Made by a program: the position numbers and the translations under genes
The notes under the pieces: model-generated
Database searches by the model: none
Told to the model about the DNA's origin: nothing
What the model saw: the letters and a program-made list of their open reading frames with translations, nothing else
NCBI GenBank assembly: GCA_031216915.1
Contig: CM062289.1
Span: 449,090,910 to 449,154,909, forward strand
DNA: 64,000 nt
Reading direction: 5' to 3'
DNA from: Pictodentalium vernedei
Lineage: Eukaryota; Mollusca; Scaphopoda; Dentaliida; Dentaliidae
In this document: positions 1 through 10,358 of the stretch, piece after piece
How positions within the stretch are numbered: the first letter of the stretch is position 1
How the letters are laid out: every line of letters begins with the position of its first letter

Positions 1-76
1 TCGAAAAATAATATTTTTTCAGCTGCTGAATTTGCATATTACGCGGACGGATGCGGGCGATTCGTTGGATAAAGGG
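1..76. mobile_element. piggyBac-like MITE, shell A, right part only
   Basis: The window opens inside a copy of the shell-A MITE described at 21076-21316. Its outer right segment (GCTGAATTTGCATATTACGC, then the terminal GGATAAAGGG) is followed by a TTAA target site at 77-80. The central palindrome lies off the left edge. Confidence 0.85.
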
Positions 77-82
77 TTAATT

Positions 83-195
83 AAATTTTTGATGATTATT
101 CCTATAATTGGTGCTTGGAATACAATAGTATTGCGACCATGGAAATATTGCCCACCTGTGAAAGTGACCAGTCCATGGCAGCCATACTGTAAGTG
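83..195. repeat. dispersed repeat R2, copy 1
   Basis: This stretch is similar to 47456-47560. Shared blocks include TGGAAATRTTGCCCACC and GGCAGCCATACTGTA. I see no terminal repeats and no coding capacity. It follows the TTAA of the MITE directly. The family is not recognised. Confidence 0.6.
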
Positions 196-750
196 AACAA
201 ATTATCACTTAATTCACACAAGCTCACTTTACCCCTCACATGTGGTAGTTTGTGTGATTCTATGCACACATCCACCTTTAACACTAATACTCACCCTTAA
301 AAACTCAATGTCCCTTGTTTGTCCTACAATATAAGTGGTTTGCCTTCTCCTTTGGGAAAATGGAACACCTCCACTCTCCTTCATCGAGTCTACTTGTCTT
401 ATGACTAATGGGTTTTATCTTCCCTTTCTTTTAATTGAGTTTGGTACATTTTGTTCTTTCTCATATCTCCCAACAGTTGCCTGCATTTCTCTTCCAGCTG
501 AGCTCTTCACTTTCAGGCACTAGCTCCATGTCATCTGCAAAGATTAAACCAATCAAATTAGTTGAAGATGAAGGTCAACTGAAGGTCAGGAAATTTGTTT
601 TGACCGATAATTCATGAGACTGCCAAACAATAAAGACATGGCCAACATGAATTCGAATGTCTATGGAGGAATCAAATTACATAGGCTTTTTATATAAAGT
701 AAAATAGGTAATCATGGTATAAAATACAGTACAGTGTCTATTTATTTAAG
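196..750. other. non-coding stretch, nothing recognised
   Basis: A+T-rich single-copy-looking DNA with only short chance ORFs. No splice-flanked open frame, repeat end or RNA gene was seen. Confidence 0.5.
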
Positions 751-898
751 AAATAACTGTTGTTTTCCTTCGGTTTATGCAATATAAACCAAAAATTTTC
801 AGCACAAGCTTCATAACTCGCGTAGCGAGTTATGATTAAGCGTGTGCTTAAAATTTTCGGTTTATATTGCATAAACCGAAGGAAAACAACAGTTATTT
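751..898. repeat. large near-perfect palindrome
   Basis: About 70-bp arms face each other around ACTCGCGTAGCGAGT near 817-830. The outer arm sequences are AAATAACTGTTGTTTTCC and its complement, and both arms contain CGGTTTATGCAATATAAACC-type sequence. The structure would form a long hairpin or cruciform. It may be a foldback element or the terminal part of one. No flanking duplication was identified. Confidence 0.8.
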
Positions 899-1325
899 CT
901 TTAATTTAATCCGGCTGTAATATTAAAATATAAAAACTATGTGTACGTGAACGAAAAACTTATAATTTTCGCAAAAGACAACAGTCAAACTCAGGAAAGT
1001 GTGCCACAAACAGGTCACGTCAATCATTGTCAAATTGTTTGTTGTTTTGATTTTTGATCGCAGACGACAGATATTTAGCAAGTCATGTAACAATATCATA
1101 CCGAAGGAAAACAACAGTTATTTCTTTAATTTAATCCGGCTGTAATATTAAAATATAAAAACTATGTGTACGTGAACGAAAAACATATAATTTTCGCAAA
1201 AGACAACAGTCAAACTCAGGAAAGTGTGCCACAAACAGGTCACGTCAATCATTGTCAAATTGTTTGTTGTTTTGATTTTTGATCGCAGACGACAGATATT
1301 TAGCAAGTCATGTAACAATATCATT
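876..1325. repeat. tandem direct duplication, 225-bp period
   Basis: Positions 876-1100 and 1101-1325 are almost identical, with an exact 225-bp offset. The unit starts CCGAAGGAAAACAACAG, inside the right arm of the preceding palindrome, and ends near CATGTAACAATATCAT. The near identity suggests a recent duplication. The unit has no coding signature. Confidence 0.88.
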
Positions 1326-1914
1326 AAAAACATTTTTTTTAAGTTCCCCAAAATCATGTTTGGATGTATGATCTTTTATTTGTCTCCCACATCGGTATAT
1401 TTTTTTAAAGTGAATTGTTCCCGAGAAATTATCATTATATTCTCGCTGACTGGAGGCGATGAAAAATCGATCATTGATCTTTGTTTACAAGCTTGTTATC
1501 CATCTATCAGTCTGCCATCACGCCCTTACGGTGACAATTGGATTGAGTGGGTGGGGCTTCCAGAGTCTTCAAAGTTGGACCGGATGTGCGACCGTGTAGA
1601 CACTCCAAATCATTACGTGATTTCGTTTAATGGTTTATACGATTTTGATGAGTTTCAAGCTGTATGCTTTCAACCAAGCAAATGCAGAGGCGGGGCAAAT
1701 AATTAAATTATTTGTTTTGTAAACATCCAGTTTGCTCTATTCAGCAGAAAGAAATCAAATGGTATGTAGACGGCATTTATTTTTCAAAAAGTGCATAAAT
1801 ATAAATTGTCACGATTCTGTGGGTTTGCTTCATATTATTTATATTACTTAATTTCTAAGGAGTTGCCTTGTTATAGTGCTTATAGGCACTCCCCCATAAA
1901 TTTTAACAAAGTAA
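1326..1914. other. non-coding stretch with an unrecognised 160-codon ORF
   Basis: A plus-strand open frame (1224-1706) starts inside the tandem duplication and runs through here. Its C-terminal half (about residues 80-160) has several cysteines and a mixed composition, but matches no family I know. The N-terminal half is translated repeat, so a gene is unlikely. A short palindrome AAATAATTAAATTATTT follows at about 1697-1713. Confidence 0.35.
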
Positions 1915-1922
1915 GAGAGAAC

Positions 1923-2584
1923 TAGAGCTGCAACGATTCATCACGATTTCAATGCATTGCGATACATTTGTACATGATATGCATATCGTATCGTTTCATG
2001 TGTATCACGATACAAACGATACACTTCCAGAAGGTTGGCATGATGTAGTCAGAAGTTGCATTTTCGGGCCCAACAAGTCTCTTTTGTGCTTTTCCAACTT
2101 ATAATTCCACCGCAGGAGTCTGAAATTCTATCAGTATAGCTATAATTCACTTTCAACGTGATATTTACGTTTCCAACGTAATCCCCTTCTGGGAAGGTAA
2201 ATATCACGTTGAAAGTGAATTATAGCTATACTGATAGAATTTCAGACTCCTGTGATTCCACTTGTTCATTTGTATTTCAGTAAAATATCAACTTTGTCTA
2301 AATTATAAGCATAGTTTGAGGCAACAGACCTCTCACCTCTGAGTTGAACCCAGACTCCCAGAGGTCCATTGGCTGAAACTTGCTTGTCTTTCTCAAGCAC
2401 TAAAAAGGAAATTGGATGTTACTGGTCAAATGAAAGTTGGACTCTGTGCAGTTTGGGGGCCTTTTATTACTTACTGATAATTCACTCTCAATGTACTGCA
2501 TGTAATGTATCGTGAAAAAATCATATCATGAAAAAAATCATGATACATGTTGTATCGTGAGTGAGATGTATCATTGCAGCCCTA
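1923..2584 (+). mobile_element. hAT non-autonomous element, copy 1
   Basis: The left end reads TAGAGCTGCAACGATTCATC and the right end is the complementary ATCATTGCAGCCCTA, a common hAT terminus. The 8-bp flanks are GAGAGAAC (1915-1922) and GACAGAAC (2585-2592), 7 of 8 identical, as expected for hAT target duplications. The subterminal region is full of ATCGTATCG/CGATACGAT-like repeats. No transposase frame is present. A second copy lies in opposite orientation at 16969-25372. This copy is interrupted by a palindromic MITE at 2111-2254. Confidence 0.88.
2111..2254. mobile_element. palindromic MITE nested in hAT copy 1
   Basis: A 144-bp element with arms of about 58 bp (GCAGGAGTCTGAAATTCTAT and complement). 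It is flanked by ATTCCAC on both sides (2104-2110 and 2255-2261). The paralogous hAT copy near 17285 has the uninterrupted site, with a single ATTCCAC, which confirms insertion and a 7-bp target duplication. The superfamily is unresolved. Confidence 0.88.
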
Positions 2585-2692
2585 GACAGAACTGAGGAAT
2601 GCATTCTTGAAAAAAATTTATTAGAGTTGGGAGTTTTGATTTACCGGTAAATTGATTAAAATGATCTTTCCTCAGTGTTAATCAACCCTACA

Positions 2693-2825
2693 GGGGCACG
2701 GTGGAGTTGCAGTAACTGTTCCTTGTCAGATCACTGAAGTTAAGCAACATCAAGCCCACTTAGTCGTTGGATGGGTGACCATCTGAGTGATCGATTCAGA
2801 CTCCCGCATTGTGTCCTTGAGCAAG
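2693..2825 (+). mobile_element. 5S-rRNA-headed SINE, 3'-truncated fragment
   Basis: Sequence such as GTCAGATCACTGAAGTTAAG and GTTGGATGGGTGACCATCTG matches the internal part of 5S rRNA (GTCTGATCTCGGAAGCTAAGC ... TTGGATGGGAGACC). It is the head of the same SINE seen complete at 46037-46442. The body stops near TGTCCTTGAGCAAG, where the inverted-repeat element at 2827 begins. Confidence 0.78.
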
Positions 2826-2826
2826 A

Positions 2827-3004
2827 GTTAGTTCAGCGATCTGAACACAGTGACTACCCCCTCCACACCCCCTTCAGCGATCTGAATGTAGTGGCTATAC
2901 ATGTATTATGGGGGAGGAGAGGGTAGCCACTATGTTCGGATCGCTGAAGGGGGAGGGGAGGGGAGGGGAGGGGGAAGTCACTATGTTCAGATCGCTGAAC
3001 TAAC
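2827..3004. mobile_element. nested inverted-repeat MITE
   Basis: The outer arms are GTTAGTTCAGCGATCTGAAC and complement. A second inner pair (TTCAGCGATCTGAATGTAGT and complement) surrounds a central ATACATGTAT. Each arm thus contains two diverged copies of the same TTCAGCGATCTGAA module. A purine-rich GGGGAGGGGAGGGG run sits in the right half. It truncates the preceding SINE. Confidence 0.75.
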
Positions 3005-3910
3005 CCTGGGGGAGAAAAATGCCAACTGGAAGCAACCAAAGTATTTTTTTAGCACTTGAGTTTGTACCCAGAAAATGGTGGTATAACTACAGCAAAATGA
3101 GCCAACATAATATCAGGGTGGAATACCATGTACATGAACCAGTTTTAGGAATTTCGGGCATGAATGCAGATTAGGTCGAATGGCCATGAAGGAAGGGTCG
3201 GGGAAGATTCGGCCCTGGGAACATTCGGCCCCGATGGTGGGCTGAATCTTCTCACTTTGAGTTTAATTTTTTGAAATTTATATTTTATTCAGCTATTTAG
3301 AAAAGTTATTATTTGAATATATTTTAATGATTTTTTATCCGAATTTTACATATTTTGTGGGAAAAAATTGTTTAATGAGTTTTGATAAGAATTTGGTCTA
3401 TCTTGTGACAATTTCTTTTACCTCTTTGCTTGAATGTAATCCATTAATTAAAAGCCCAACATTTGAATCCAAAATATTAGAAACCGAAGCATGTCCAGTC
3501 ACTACTAGAACTAATCCATCAATTGACTGGAAACATATTGTTCACTGTCTGCAGGAATTATTTTTTTTTAACTTCGATGGTGATTTCACTAAATGAGAAA
3601 TGTTGTTTGGTATTGTCACTTGGAAGTTTCCGTAGAGTTTGTTTAGTTTTGGCGGTACTTTGCAAGTTGTTTCTCTCATTGTCAATGTGCATTTGTTATA
3701 TTATGATATTCTGTAGAGATATCTTTATTTTTGTTGACTGACTCTTGGAAGTTACCGCCAAGATTGTTTGTTTCTTTACTAAATTAACTATTATTGCCCC
3801 TCCCCCCCCACCCATACCCCTACCCACCCACTCTATTACCCCATATGATATACCGAGCGTTTCATAACCTGAAGATGAATTAATAAGCAAATAGAGTTAT
3901 TTGGGTCGCA
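3005..3910. other. non-coding stretch
   Basis: No gene seen. Around 3185-3245 there is a short cluster of TTCGGCCC-type motifs, resembling clusters near 11090 and 16810. 3800-3835 is C-rich. Confidence 0.4.
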
Positions 3911-4030
3911 AGTGATTTCAAATCCAACATCGGCCCTGAGCACCTTCGGCGTGCTGAAACGTTTCATTCATTGTATTTCAAATCCCACATCGTCCCTGTG
4001 CACCTTCGGCATGCTGAAACTTTTCATTCA
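3911..4030. repeat. two tandem 60-bp units
   Basis: Units at 3911-3970 and 3971-4030 are aligned at exactly 60 bp with about nine differences. Each contains GCACCTTCGGCGTGC or GCACCTTCGGCATGC, which can fold as a short stem closed by a CUUCGG tetraloop. Confidence 0.8.
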
Positions 4031-5631
4031 CCATTCATTCTGAATATGAAACACTGTACGCCAAATATTAAAGGAAATAATCTACAATTGACAAGAAAAT
4101 AGATTCACTATGGACCAAATTTTGAGACGAAGATGTCAGAATGCTCGATTGCCTCCATGTTTGCAAATAAAATTTACAGACTTGGAAAAACTAAAAAATA
4201 ACTTTCATAATTACGTCTATATATCTTTAAATGATTATACTTGTACCACCATCAGTGTTTTGTGTGACATTTTGTATATACCGGGTATGTATATAATATG
4301 TAAAATTGTAGTGTATGAGTTTTTGTGTTGTTAAGTTGTCAAATCATGTTATCTAATGTTATTAGAATTAAAAGCAAGTGGAGAGAGCATAATGGTAACG
4401 TGTGTGTATGTGTGAAAATATAAGATTGAAATTTAGAAGAATATTTCAGAAAAATGTATGTCTGAGCAAACCAAAAATCTGTGTCCGGAAGTAAACTCCA
4501 TGGACAAAAAAATAGAAGTCGCAGTTGATCAAATTGTGTTGTTTTTCATTGGTAGAAATCGAATAAGATTTCTTAAAAAAAGGAACAGGTGAGCGAGCAG
4601 GATTAGTGTCACCTGCTTCTCGGTTCTGTCAAAAATCGAAACCACAAAAGAAACGCGTGCTGCGCTACATTTGTCGTTCAATTTTTAAACTTCAATTCCT
4701 TGTAAAAACATAACTCAAAATTGTTGAAGGCCACAAAGTGGCATGCTTGTTAATAAAATATCTATGAACATGTGTCTGTGAGAAATTCTGTCATTTTAAG
4801 TATTTTCCTTTCATGAGATGTTTAAAAACGCCGAGTCAATGTTTTCTCTCATTTCTTATTTCTGACCCGCTTTTTTGTAAATAACGGGTTTACCCCTCTC
4901 GTGCTTATAACGATTTCCGCTGGAAGATACGTAATATACAATTAAAAGAGGCACACAGTGGGATTCCTGAACCTTTGTTCTTCACTGTAGGGTGCCATAC
5001 TTTTCGGATCGTCAATTTTTTCCCATTTGTCTGATGCAATAAAGTTTTTGGAACAATTTTTCCACTTTAATATTTATCAAAAAGTATGGTACTTCGAACA
5101 CGATCTTTCCATGTTTGAGGTTTGGAAGTGATACAGTGTTGCACCTCCACTCCAGAGGAAACTCCACAGAAAATTGTTGATACTTTCAGATTGACCCACT
5201 TTTGCATCACGCGGAGATTCTTGTAACGTTGTATACCAATTTTGGCAAAGAAAGACGATTTTCCGTCTTTGGGCTGCGATTGCAAGAGAAAATTATCAAT
5301 ACACACGCAGTGTTGATACATTTTTGTTTCTGAATATAAAATCATTCAGTAAATAGTTCATGACTGATTCTTTTGGAAAATAAGGGAGACCAGAAGATGT
5401 CGTTTTTTACCAGTGACCGAGTCCGATCCAAGTTACACTCAGTCAGTCTGAAATATTTGCAAATGCATTTGCAATTCCAGGTGACCAGCTAAATGGGGCT
5501 ACAAATTAAAGTGTCAGAATAAAAGTAATTACATGTAATTCTATAAATTTGATACCAGACAATTTTACTTACACTCACTGAATTCATTTTCTATCTGGTC
5601 CATATCTTTTTTACCTGATGTTTAACAATCC
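4031..5631. other. non-coding stretch, nothing recognised
   Basis: A+T-rich DNA. A 92-codon minus-strand open frame (5067-5345) has no family signature. No repeat termini were resolved. Confidence 0.4.
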
Positions 5632-5965
5632 AGTGGCAGCACCATAGGAGGAGGGATGGCTGTCCCCGCCCCCCTCTACTCCCACTTTTCCCTCGCCCCA
5701 ATCAGATTTCAAATTTCTATCTGACAGTGGGTTTCCCACCCAATATCACACCGCAAATGACACACAACAATACACATGATGTATGGTGTTGTAGAAATGC
5801 TCAGATATCGCTCCCAGGGACTCCGAATATGGAAATCTTTCATGGGGAGATCTCCCCCTACCCCTCCAGCTATGAGGCTTGGCATCTCGACCTTGGACCC
5901 CCCCCCCACATCTTACTTAAGTCCCCCTCCCCTCCTCCTTAAAAAAAATTGAAATCCTGGCACCA
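5632..5965. mobile_element. possible hAT-like MITE with poly-C core
   Basis: The left end CAGTGGCAGCACCA and the right end TCCTGGCACCACC resemble the widespread CAGTGGCGGATCCAGG-type termini, and the interior has C-rich tracts. No target duplication is visible, so the limits are approximate. Confidence 0.45.
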
Positions 5966-6104
5966 CCATCATTACAATCGGTCGGTATCAAGAAAACTTG
6001 TAATGGAAAGATAATGGGCTACATAAAATTAAGCTACATACTAGTAATGTTCTAACCTTCTTGCAAGTTGAAAATACAACCACAGATTTGGGTTCGATGG
6101 GGGT

Positions 6105-6235
6105 GATTGATGCCCCCCCCCCCCCCCAAAAAAAAAATAAAGACCCTTTCCAACCTACTTGAAACCTGAGGTGTTGAGATTGAATGGGTGAGTGTATTTG
6201 TTGTGACCCCCCCCCCCCCCCCCCCCACACACCTT
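6105..6235. repeat. poly-C tracts
   Basis: Two long C runs (around 6113-6127 and 6208-6226), the first followed by an A run. They lie in otherwise unassigned DNA (5966-6451) that may belong to a degraded CAGTGGCG-type MITE. Confidence 0.7.
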
Positions 6236-6451
6236 TCAGAAAATTTTCAACCTGCTTAAACTACATGTACTTGAAAATACAAGAAGTAATATGGAGGCAG
6301 TGTGTGGGTATTTTAATTGATGCCCCCACCCAAATGATCCCATCACAGATTGCTGAGTTATGAAATTATGAAATTTGAAAGTGATAAAAAGTCAGAAATC
6401 TTCGCTAAAAAATTGGGAAAACAATCTTTTCTTGCTACTGAGAATTCACCA

Positions 6452-7155
6452 TAATAAGCCCATTGCCGATTAGCCATCTTTGACGTTAATGATATGCAAG
6501 GTCAGAGGTAGCTTTGGGTAAACGATTCGATCAGAATGGCTGTCAAGACTGTCATACATGCACATGCGATAGAAACAACCAAAATATTTCGCTTGAAACG
6601 AGAAAATGTGCATTTTCAACTTAAAACTAATAAAGATAGAAAAAATAGTACACTTTCAACACTTCATTTAATGGACAGGGCAAAATAATATTGATTTTTT
6701 AGTGAAATGAATACCGCAATGAACCCCTTCCCACAAGCGAAGGTAGATTCGGCATCATGGGTTTGTTGTGTTGACGAGTGACAAAACTGCAGATATATCA
6801 CTGAAATGACACAAAAATGTCTGCGTGAGTGAAAATGCAAACCCTGGGTATCCAAACAACCAATGCATTCAAATATTTTCAAGCATAACACACAGATGTT
6901 CCAACTGGAAAAGGTTGGGGTGGAGGGGGCGTGGTCCCTAAAAAAGTGAATGAATATAGTCTGCTAGTAGCAGTGTCGCGCGTCTACTAATAATTGAAAA
7001 TGCACATTTTCTCGTTTCAAGCGAAACATTTTGGTTGTTTCTATCGCATGTATGACAGTCTTGACAGACAGTCTGATCGAAGTGTTTACCCGAAGCTACC
7101 TCTGACCTTGCATATCATTAACGTCGAAGATGGCTAATCGGCAATGGGCTTATTA
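6452..7155. mobile_element. foldback element with about 165-bp inverted repeats
   Basis: The left arm (6452-6620) and right arm (6996-7155) are inverted copies. Both begin TAATAAGCCCATTGCCGATT at the outer edge and end at the GAAAATGCACATTTTCTCG-type inner edge. The 375-bp spacer is non-coding. The arm length fits a foldback or long-TIR non-autonomous DNA transposon. No clear target duplication was found. Confidence 0.82.
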
Positions 7156-8639
7156 GGAAATTTTCAAACACAAAAAGAAAAGATCCAATCAGAAATTCAT
7201 GCTCCCAAGACTATGAAGTATGAAGAAATATTTGAAAGGGCCGAGTAATAGCATTCCATCAAATTGTTAATTGTACTTTCTAAGGGTACTGCTAGAAAAC
7301 CTCTGGGTGGATGGTGGCATAGAGAATAAACTAGAATTTCACAACAAGACCATAAAAATATAAGGTGTTGTGGCAATTAACTGGATTTTTTGGTAAATAA
7401 TACTTACTGTGAATGTTCACTAGTTAGAAAATATTGGTTGTGCTGATGGGTTGGGAGGGAATGGGTTTAAATTGTAATTTTGCAGGACCATAACAAATTT
7501 ATTTGAAAAGAATGTTGTGATGGGCAACAGAACTTTTGCCAAATTGTATTTATTGATGTCAGAAGTAGGAAATCCCAGGGCTGTGGTGAGGCTGGATTAT
7601 TTTCTTATGGCTTTGGTCTAAATCCTCCTAACCAAGTCCCTGGGTGACCGCGAAATCACAGCACAGCAGTCTGAATTTATTCAGTTTTTTGCAGGATACT
7701 ATTTTTTAAGAAAGTACTGTACATGTATAAGAACTTGTAAATGTTCAGCTCATAGACCACTTGCACCCCCAGGGCTTGTGTTATAACTTTTATTGTTCTA
7801 CTCTCTCCAGACTGTATCTCATCTCCAACTCCATGCTTCGCCAATTCCCTCCTTGTTAAAGTCTCTTTAATAAGCATTCGGCCTGGACAGAGTTGTCGGT
7901 CTGATTCAGTAGGATTTTGCTCACCATAAAGGTGTTGAGAATTTCTATTACCATGACACTGTAGTTCTTCTTTTCATCGCATGGGTGGGTCACAGAGTCT
8001 GAGAGAAATTGGTGGTGTGTTGGCAGTGTGGTGGTGGAGGGATGTTGATAAATGTGGTGAATGGTGAGAGCGATCTGTATCCTGTATTTTAATTCTACAT
8101 GCATTTTCATCCATTCACCAATGTCCTCATGTTTCTTGTGTGAACTTTATTGGGAATATGAGAGGGGAGTATACTCCTGTGATTGTCATCCATATAACAG
8201 CATGGTGAGGACTAATAGTACAGGGTGGAATGTTATACTGAAGTTACAAACTGACTTCATAATATTTCAAAGTGCCATGCATGTATCTTGGGCAAATAAC
8301 CTCAAAATTCCAAAAAAAAAAACTCTAACTATCTACAGCTAAGGAAAATGTTAAGAATTTGGTCCAAAATAGTGCATTATGAGAATTAGACTGCTGTCCA
8401 ACCTGGTGAAAATGAATAAAAATAGGGGATCAAATCAGAATAATATGGAGTTGAAAATACAAAAAAATATCAATACTACGGGTGTGATAATTTAGAACAT
8501 AGGAGTAGGAATCAAGTACTTTCCCGACTGATCACAATTTCATTCTTCTGAATGCTACTCACGAAGAGAGAAGAAGAAAATTTTATGCTCGGAACTGTTT
8601 ATAAGTATCTTTTTAATATTAGTTTTTATTTCAGGGAAG
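7156..8639. other. non-coding stretch, nothing recognised
   Basis: Only short chance open frames on both strands. No RNA gene, repeat end or microsatellite of note. Confidence 0.4.
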
Positions 8640-8730
8640 TTTTTATATAATTAGTTTTGCAAGTGCGTTTGGGGAGGATCGTAGGGTGTAATAAGGAGAT
8701 TTAGTTGAGAGGTTTTGCCAATTTTGCCGT

Positions 8731-9460
8731 TTGTTTACCTTAGTTACCTTTTTTTCGTGTGTGTTTGTTGCCCTGGTGTTTTTGTCGTTTTCGGTCATTG
8801 GATTCTGTATATTATTTGTAATCATGAATGGAAAGTGTACGACGGGTGTTCAGACGGAGGTAAGTATGGGTGTTAAGGGAGGTCTGAGGGAGGTGAGTCG
8901 AGGGGTGCAGGTGGGGGAGAGTGAGGATCCGGAGGCATGCAAACAGTGTAATATGAGGTATGGTGGTGGTCGGCAAATGGAGAGTAGTGGGGTATGTGCG
9001 AATTGCAGGGATATTTTACAGTTGTTAGAGAAGTGTGTTGGATTCGAGCGGGAGATCGCAGAGCTGAGAGGGAGGTTGGGGAGGGCCGGTGTATCTGGAG
9101 TTACCCCGTTGAAGGTTACCTACGATGGTGAGGTGGAAGGTGGGTGGAAGGTCATTGTGGACTCAAGGAGAATCTGAGAAGCAGGAAACGTGGGGGGGGG
9201 GGGGGGGGGGGGATAATGCTTGATTGGGGGGGGGGGGGTGTAACTGGGGAGGGGGTTCTAGTAGGAAAATTCGGAAGGTGGCGTCAGGTCAGGGCTGCGT
9301 CGAGTCCGGAAGCCAGAGTCGGCGTAAGGCTGCCAAGGTTGCTAGGCGGTGTTTAGAAAACAGGTTTAGTGTTTTAGACTCTGATACCCCTGGGGACGAG
9401 AGTGAGGGGGAAAGTGTGGGGGTGAGATTGTTGTTGATGATGATAGGCCAGTCGGGGTAA
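8731..9460 (+). pseudogene. family-1 ORF1, N-terminal zinc-finger/coiled-coil part, frameshifted
   Basis: The first frame (8731-9177) has a hydrophobic start that is probably 5' leader (the Met at 8824 is a plausible real start). A CxxC pair ... CxxC pair follows (CKQCNMRYGGG, then CANC) and then a heptad-like ILQLLEKCVGFEREIAELRG segment, suggesting a small zinc finger and coiled coil for RNA binding or self-association. Poly-G runs at about 9191-9238 shift the frame. Coding resumes in another frame to 9460 with LENRFSVLDSD, a motif often seen before the SGNH domain of such ORF1 proteins. It would act in retrotransposon RNP assembly, but this copy cannot make one protein. Confidence 0.7.
9190..9238. 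repeat. poly-G tracts in family-1 ORF1
   Basis: Two G runs separated by ATAATGCTTGATT. They coincide with the frame change in ORF1, so slippage at the runs is a simple cause of the break. Confidence 0.85.
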
Positions 9461-9501
9461 GGAGGGCGGTCAAGAGAAAGAGGGGACCAGGAGCTTGCAA
9501 A

Positions 9502-10086
9502 ATGAGAGGAGGTGCAGATGATATAGGAACTGGGATCAGAAGAAGAAAATTAGTTGTAGCGGGGAGCAGCATTGTACGTGGGATTGCCAATGTAGTTTGT
9601 GGTCCTGATAGTTCCAATCGAACAGTCTTGTGCTTTCCGGGGGCGAAGGTGGAGGATCTCAGGGACCGGGTAGATGGCATTGTGGCAGGGTCAGGACCGG
9701 AACCGGTAGTGGTGGTCCATGTGGGGACCAACAATATCAGGGAGAGAAGGTCAGTAAGTTTGGTGGAGTCGTATAGAGGCTTAGTCGGCAAACTGCTAAG
9801 TAGGAATGCAAGGGTAGCCGTATCCGGGGTCCTTCCTGTCCTTGGAGGTGGGAACGAATGGAACTCAATGATTTTGGCGCTAAATGAAGAGTTAGAGGAC
9901 TACTGTGTTGATCTGGGAATTCCCTTTATCGACCATTGGGACACGTTTTGGGGCAATGGGAGCATGTACGGGCGTGACGGGCTGCATCTTAGCAGGGCGG
10001 GGAAACGGGTATTAGGGGATAACATTCTACGGGTAGCAGAGCCTTTTTTGGAGAGGAGCGGGGTGGGAGGTCAGAGGCAAGTATAA
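9502..10086 (+). CDS. family-1 ORF1 SGNH-hydrolase/esterase-like domain
   Basis: An intact 194-codon frame. SGNH blocks are visible: GSSIV at residues 21-25 (block I, Ser nucleophile position), HVGTNN at 73-78 (block III, Asn) and DGLH at 159-162 (block V, Asp/His pair). Esterase-like domains of this kind are known in ORF1 of CR1-type retrotransposons, where their role is unclear (possibly lipid or RNP handling). The ATG at 9502 is probably internal to the ancestral ORF1, since coding-like sequence runs up to it in another frame. It ends 6 bp before the next frame, which opens ORF2. Catalytic residues appear preserved although the full ORF1 is broken. Confidence 0.82.
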   Translation: MRGGADDIGTGIRRRKLVVAGSSIVRGIANVVCGPDSSNRTVLCFPGAKVEDLRDRVDGIVAGSGPEPVVVVHVGTNNIRERRSVSLVESYRGLVGKLLSRNARVAVSGVLPVLGGGNEWNSMILALNEELEDYCVDLGIPFIDHWDTFWGNGSMYGRDGLHLSRAGKRVLGDNILRVAEPFLERSGVGGQRQV

Positions 10087-10091
10087 CTAGA

Positions 10092-10358
10092 GTGGACATA
10101 GGTGGGGTGAACAAGAGTGAGGGGGACAGAATAAGTTTACCAAGACTAGCACCAGAAAACAATGGGCCCAGTAGGTGGAAGCCAATGAACCTCGGTACCC
10201 TGAAAGTGGGTTATAGCAACATCCAGGGTCTCCACTGGAAAGTAAGTGAAATTGCTACATTGATCGAGGCAGAGGAGTTTGATGTCATGGGCTTAAGCGA
10301 GACGTGGGTAAGACACGAGGAACGGGTAGACCAAGTAAGCGGGTGTGTCAGGGACCAG
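10092..10358 (+). pseudogene. family-1 ORF2 endonuclease, N-terminal part
   Basis: The residues LKVGYSNIQGL and FDVMGLSETWV match the first blocks of the apurinic endonuclease domain (metal-binding Asn in block I, Glu of SETW). The frame then runs into foreign DNA and stops at 10376. The domain resumes at about 12031 after a 1.7-kb interruption. Endonuclease nicks target DNA to prime reverse transcription. Here it is disrupted. Confidence 0.8.

Noticed and set aside
1224..1706. 160-codon protein gene
   Set aside because: The first third is translated tandem-repeat DNA and the rest has no recognisable family or splice context.
5067..5345. 92-codon minus-strand ORF
   Set aside because: Length within chance expectation; no domain, start context or splice edges.
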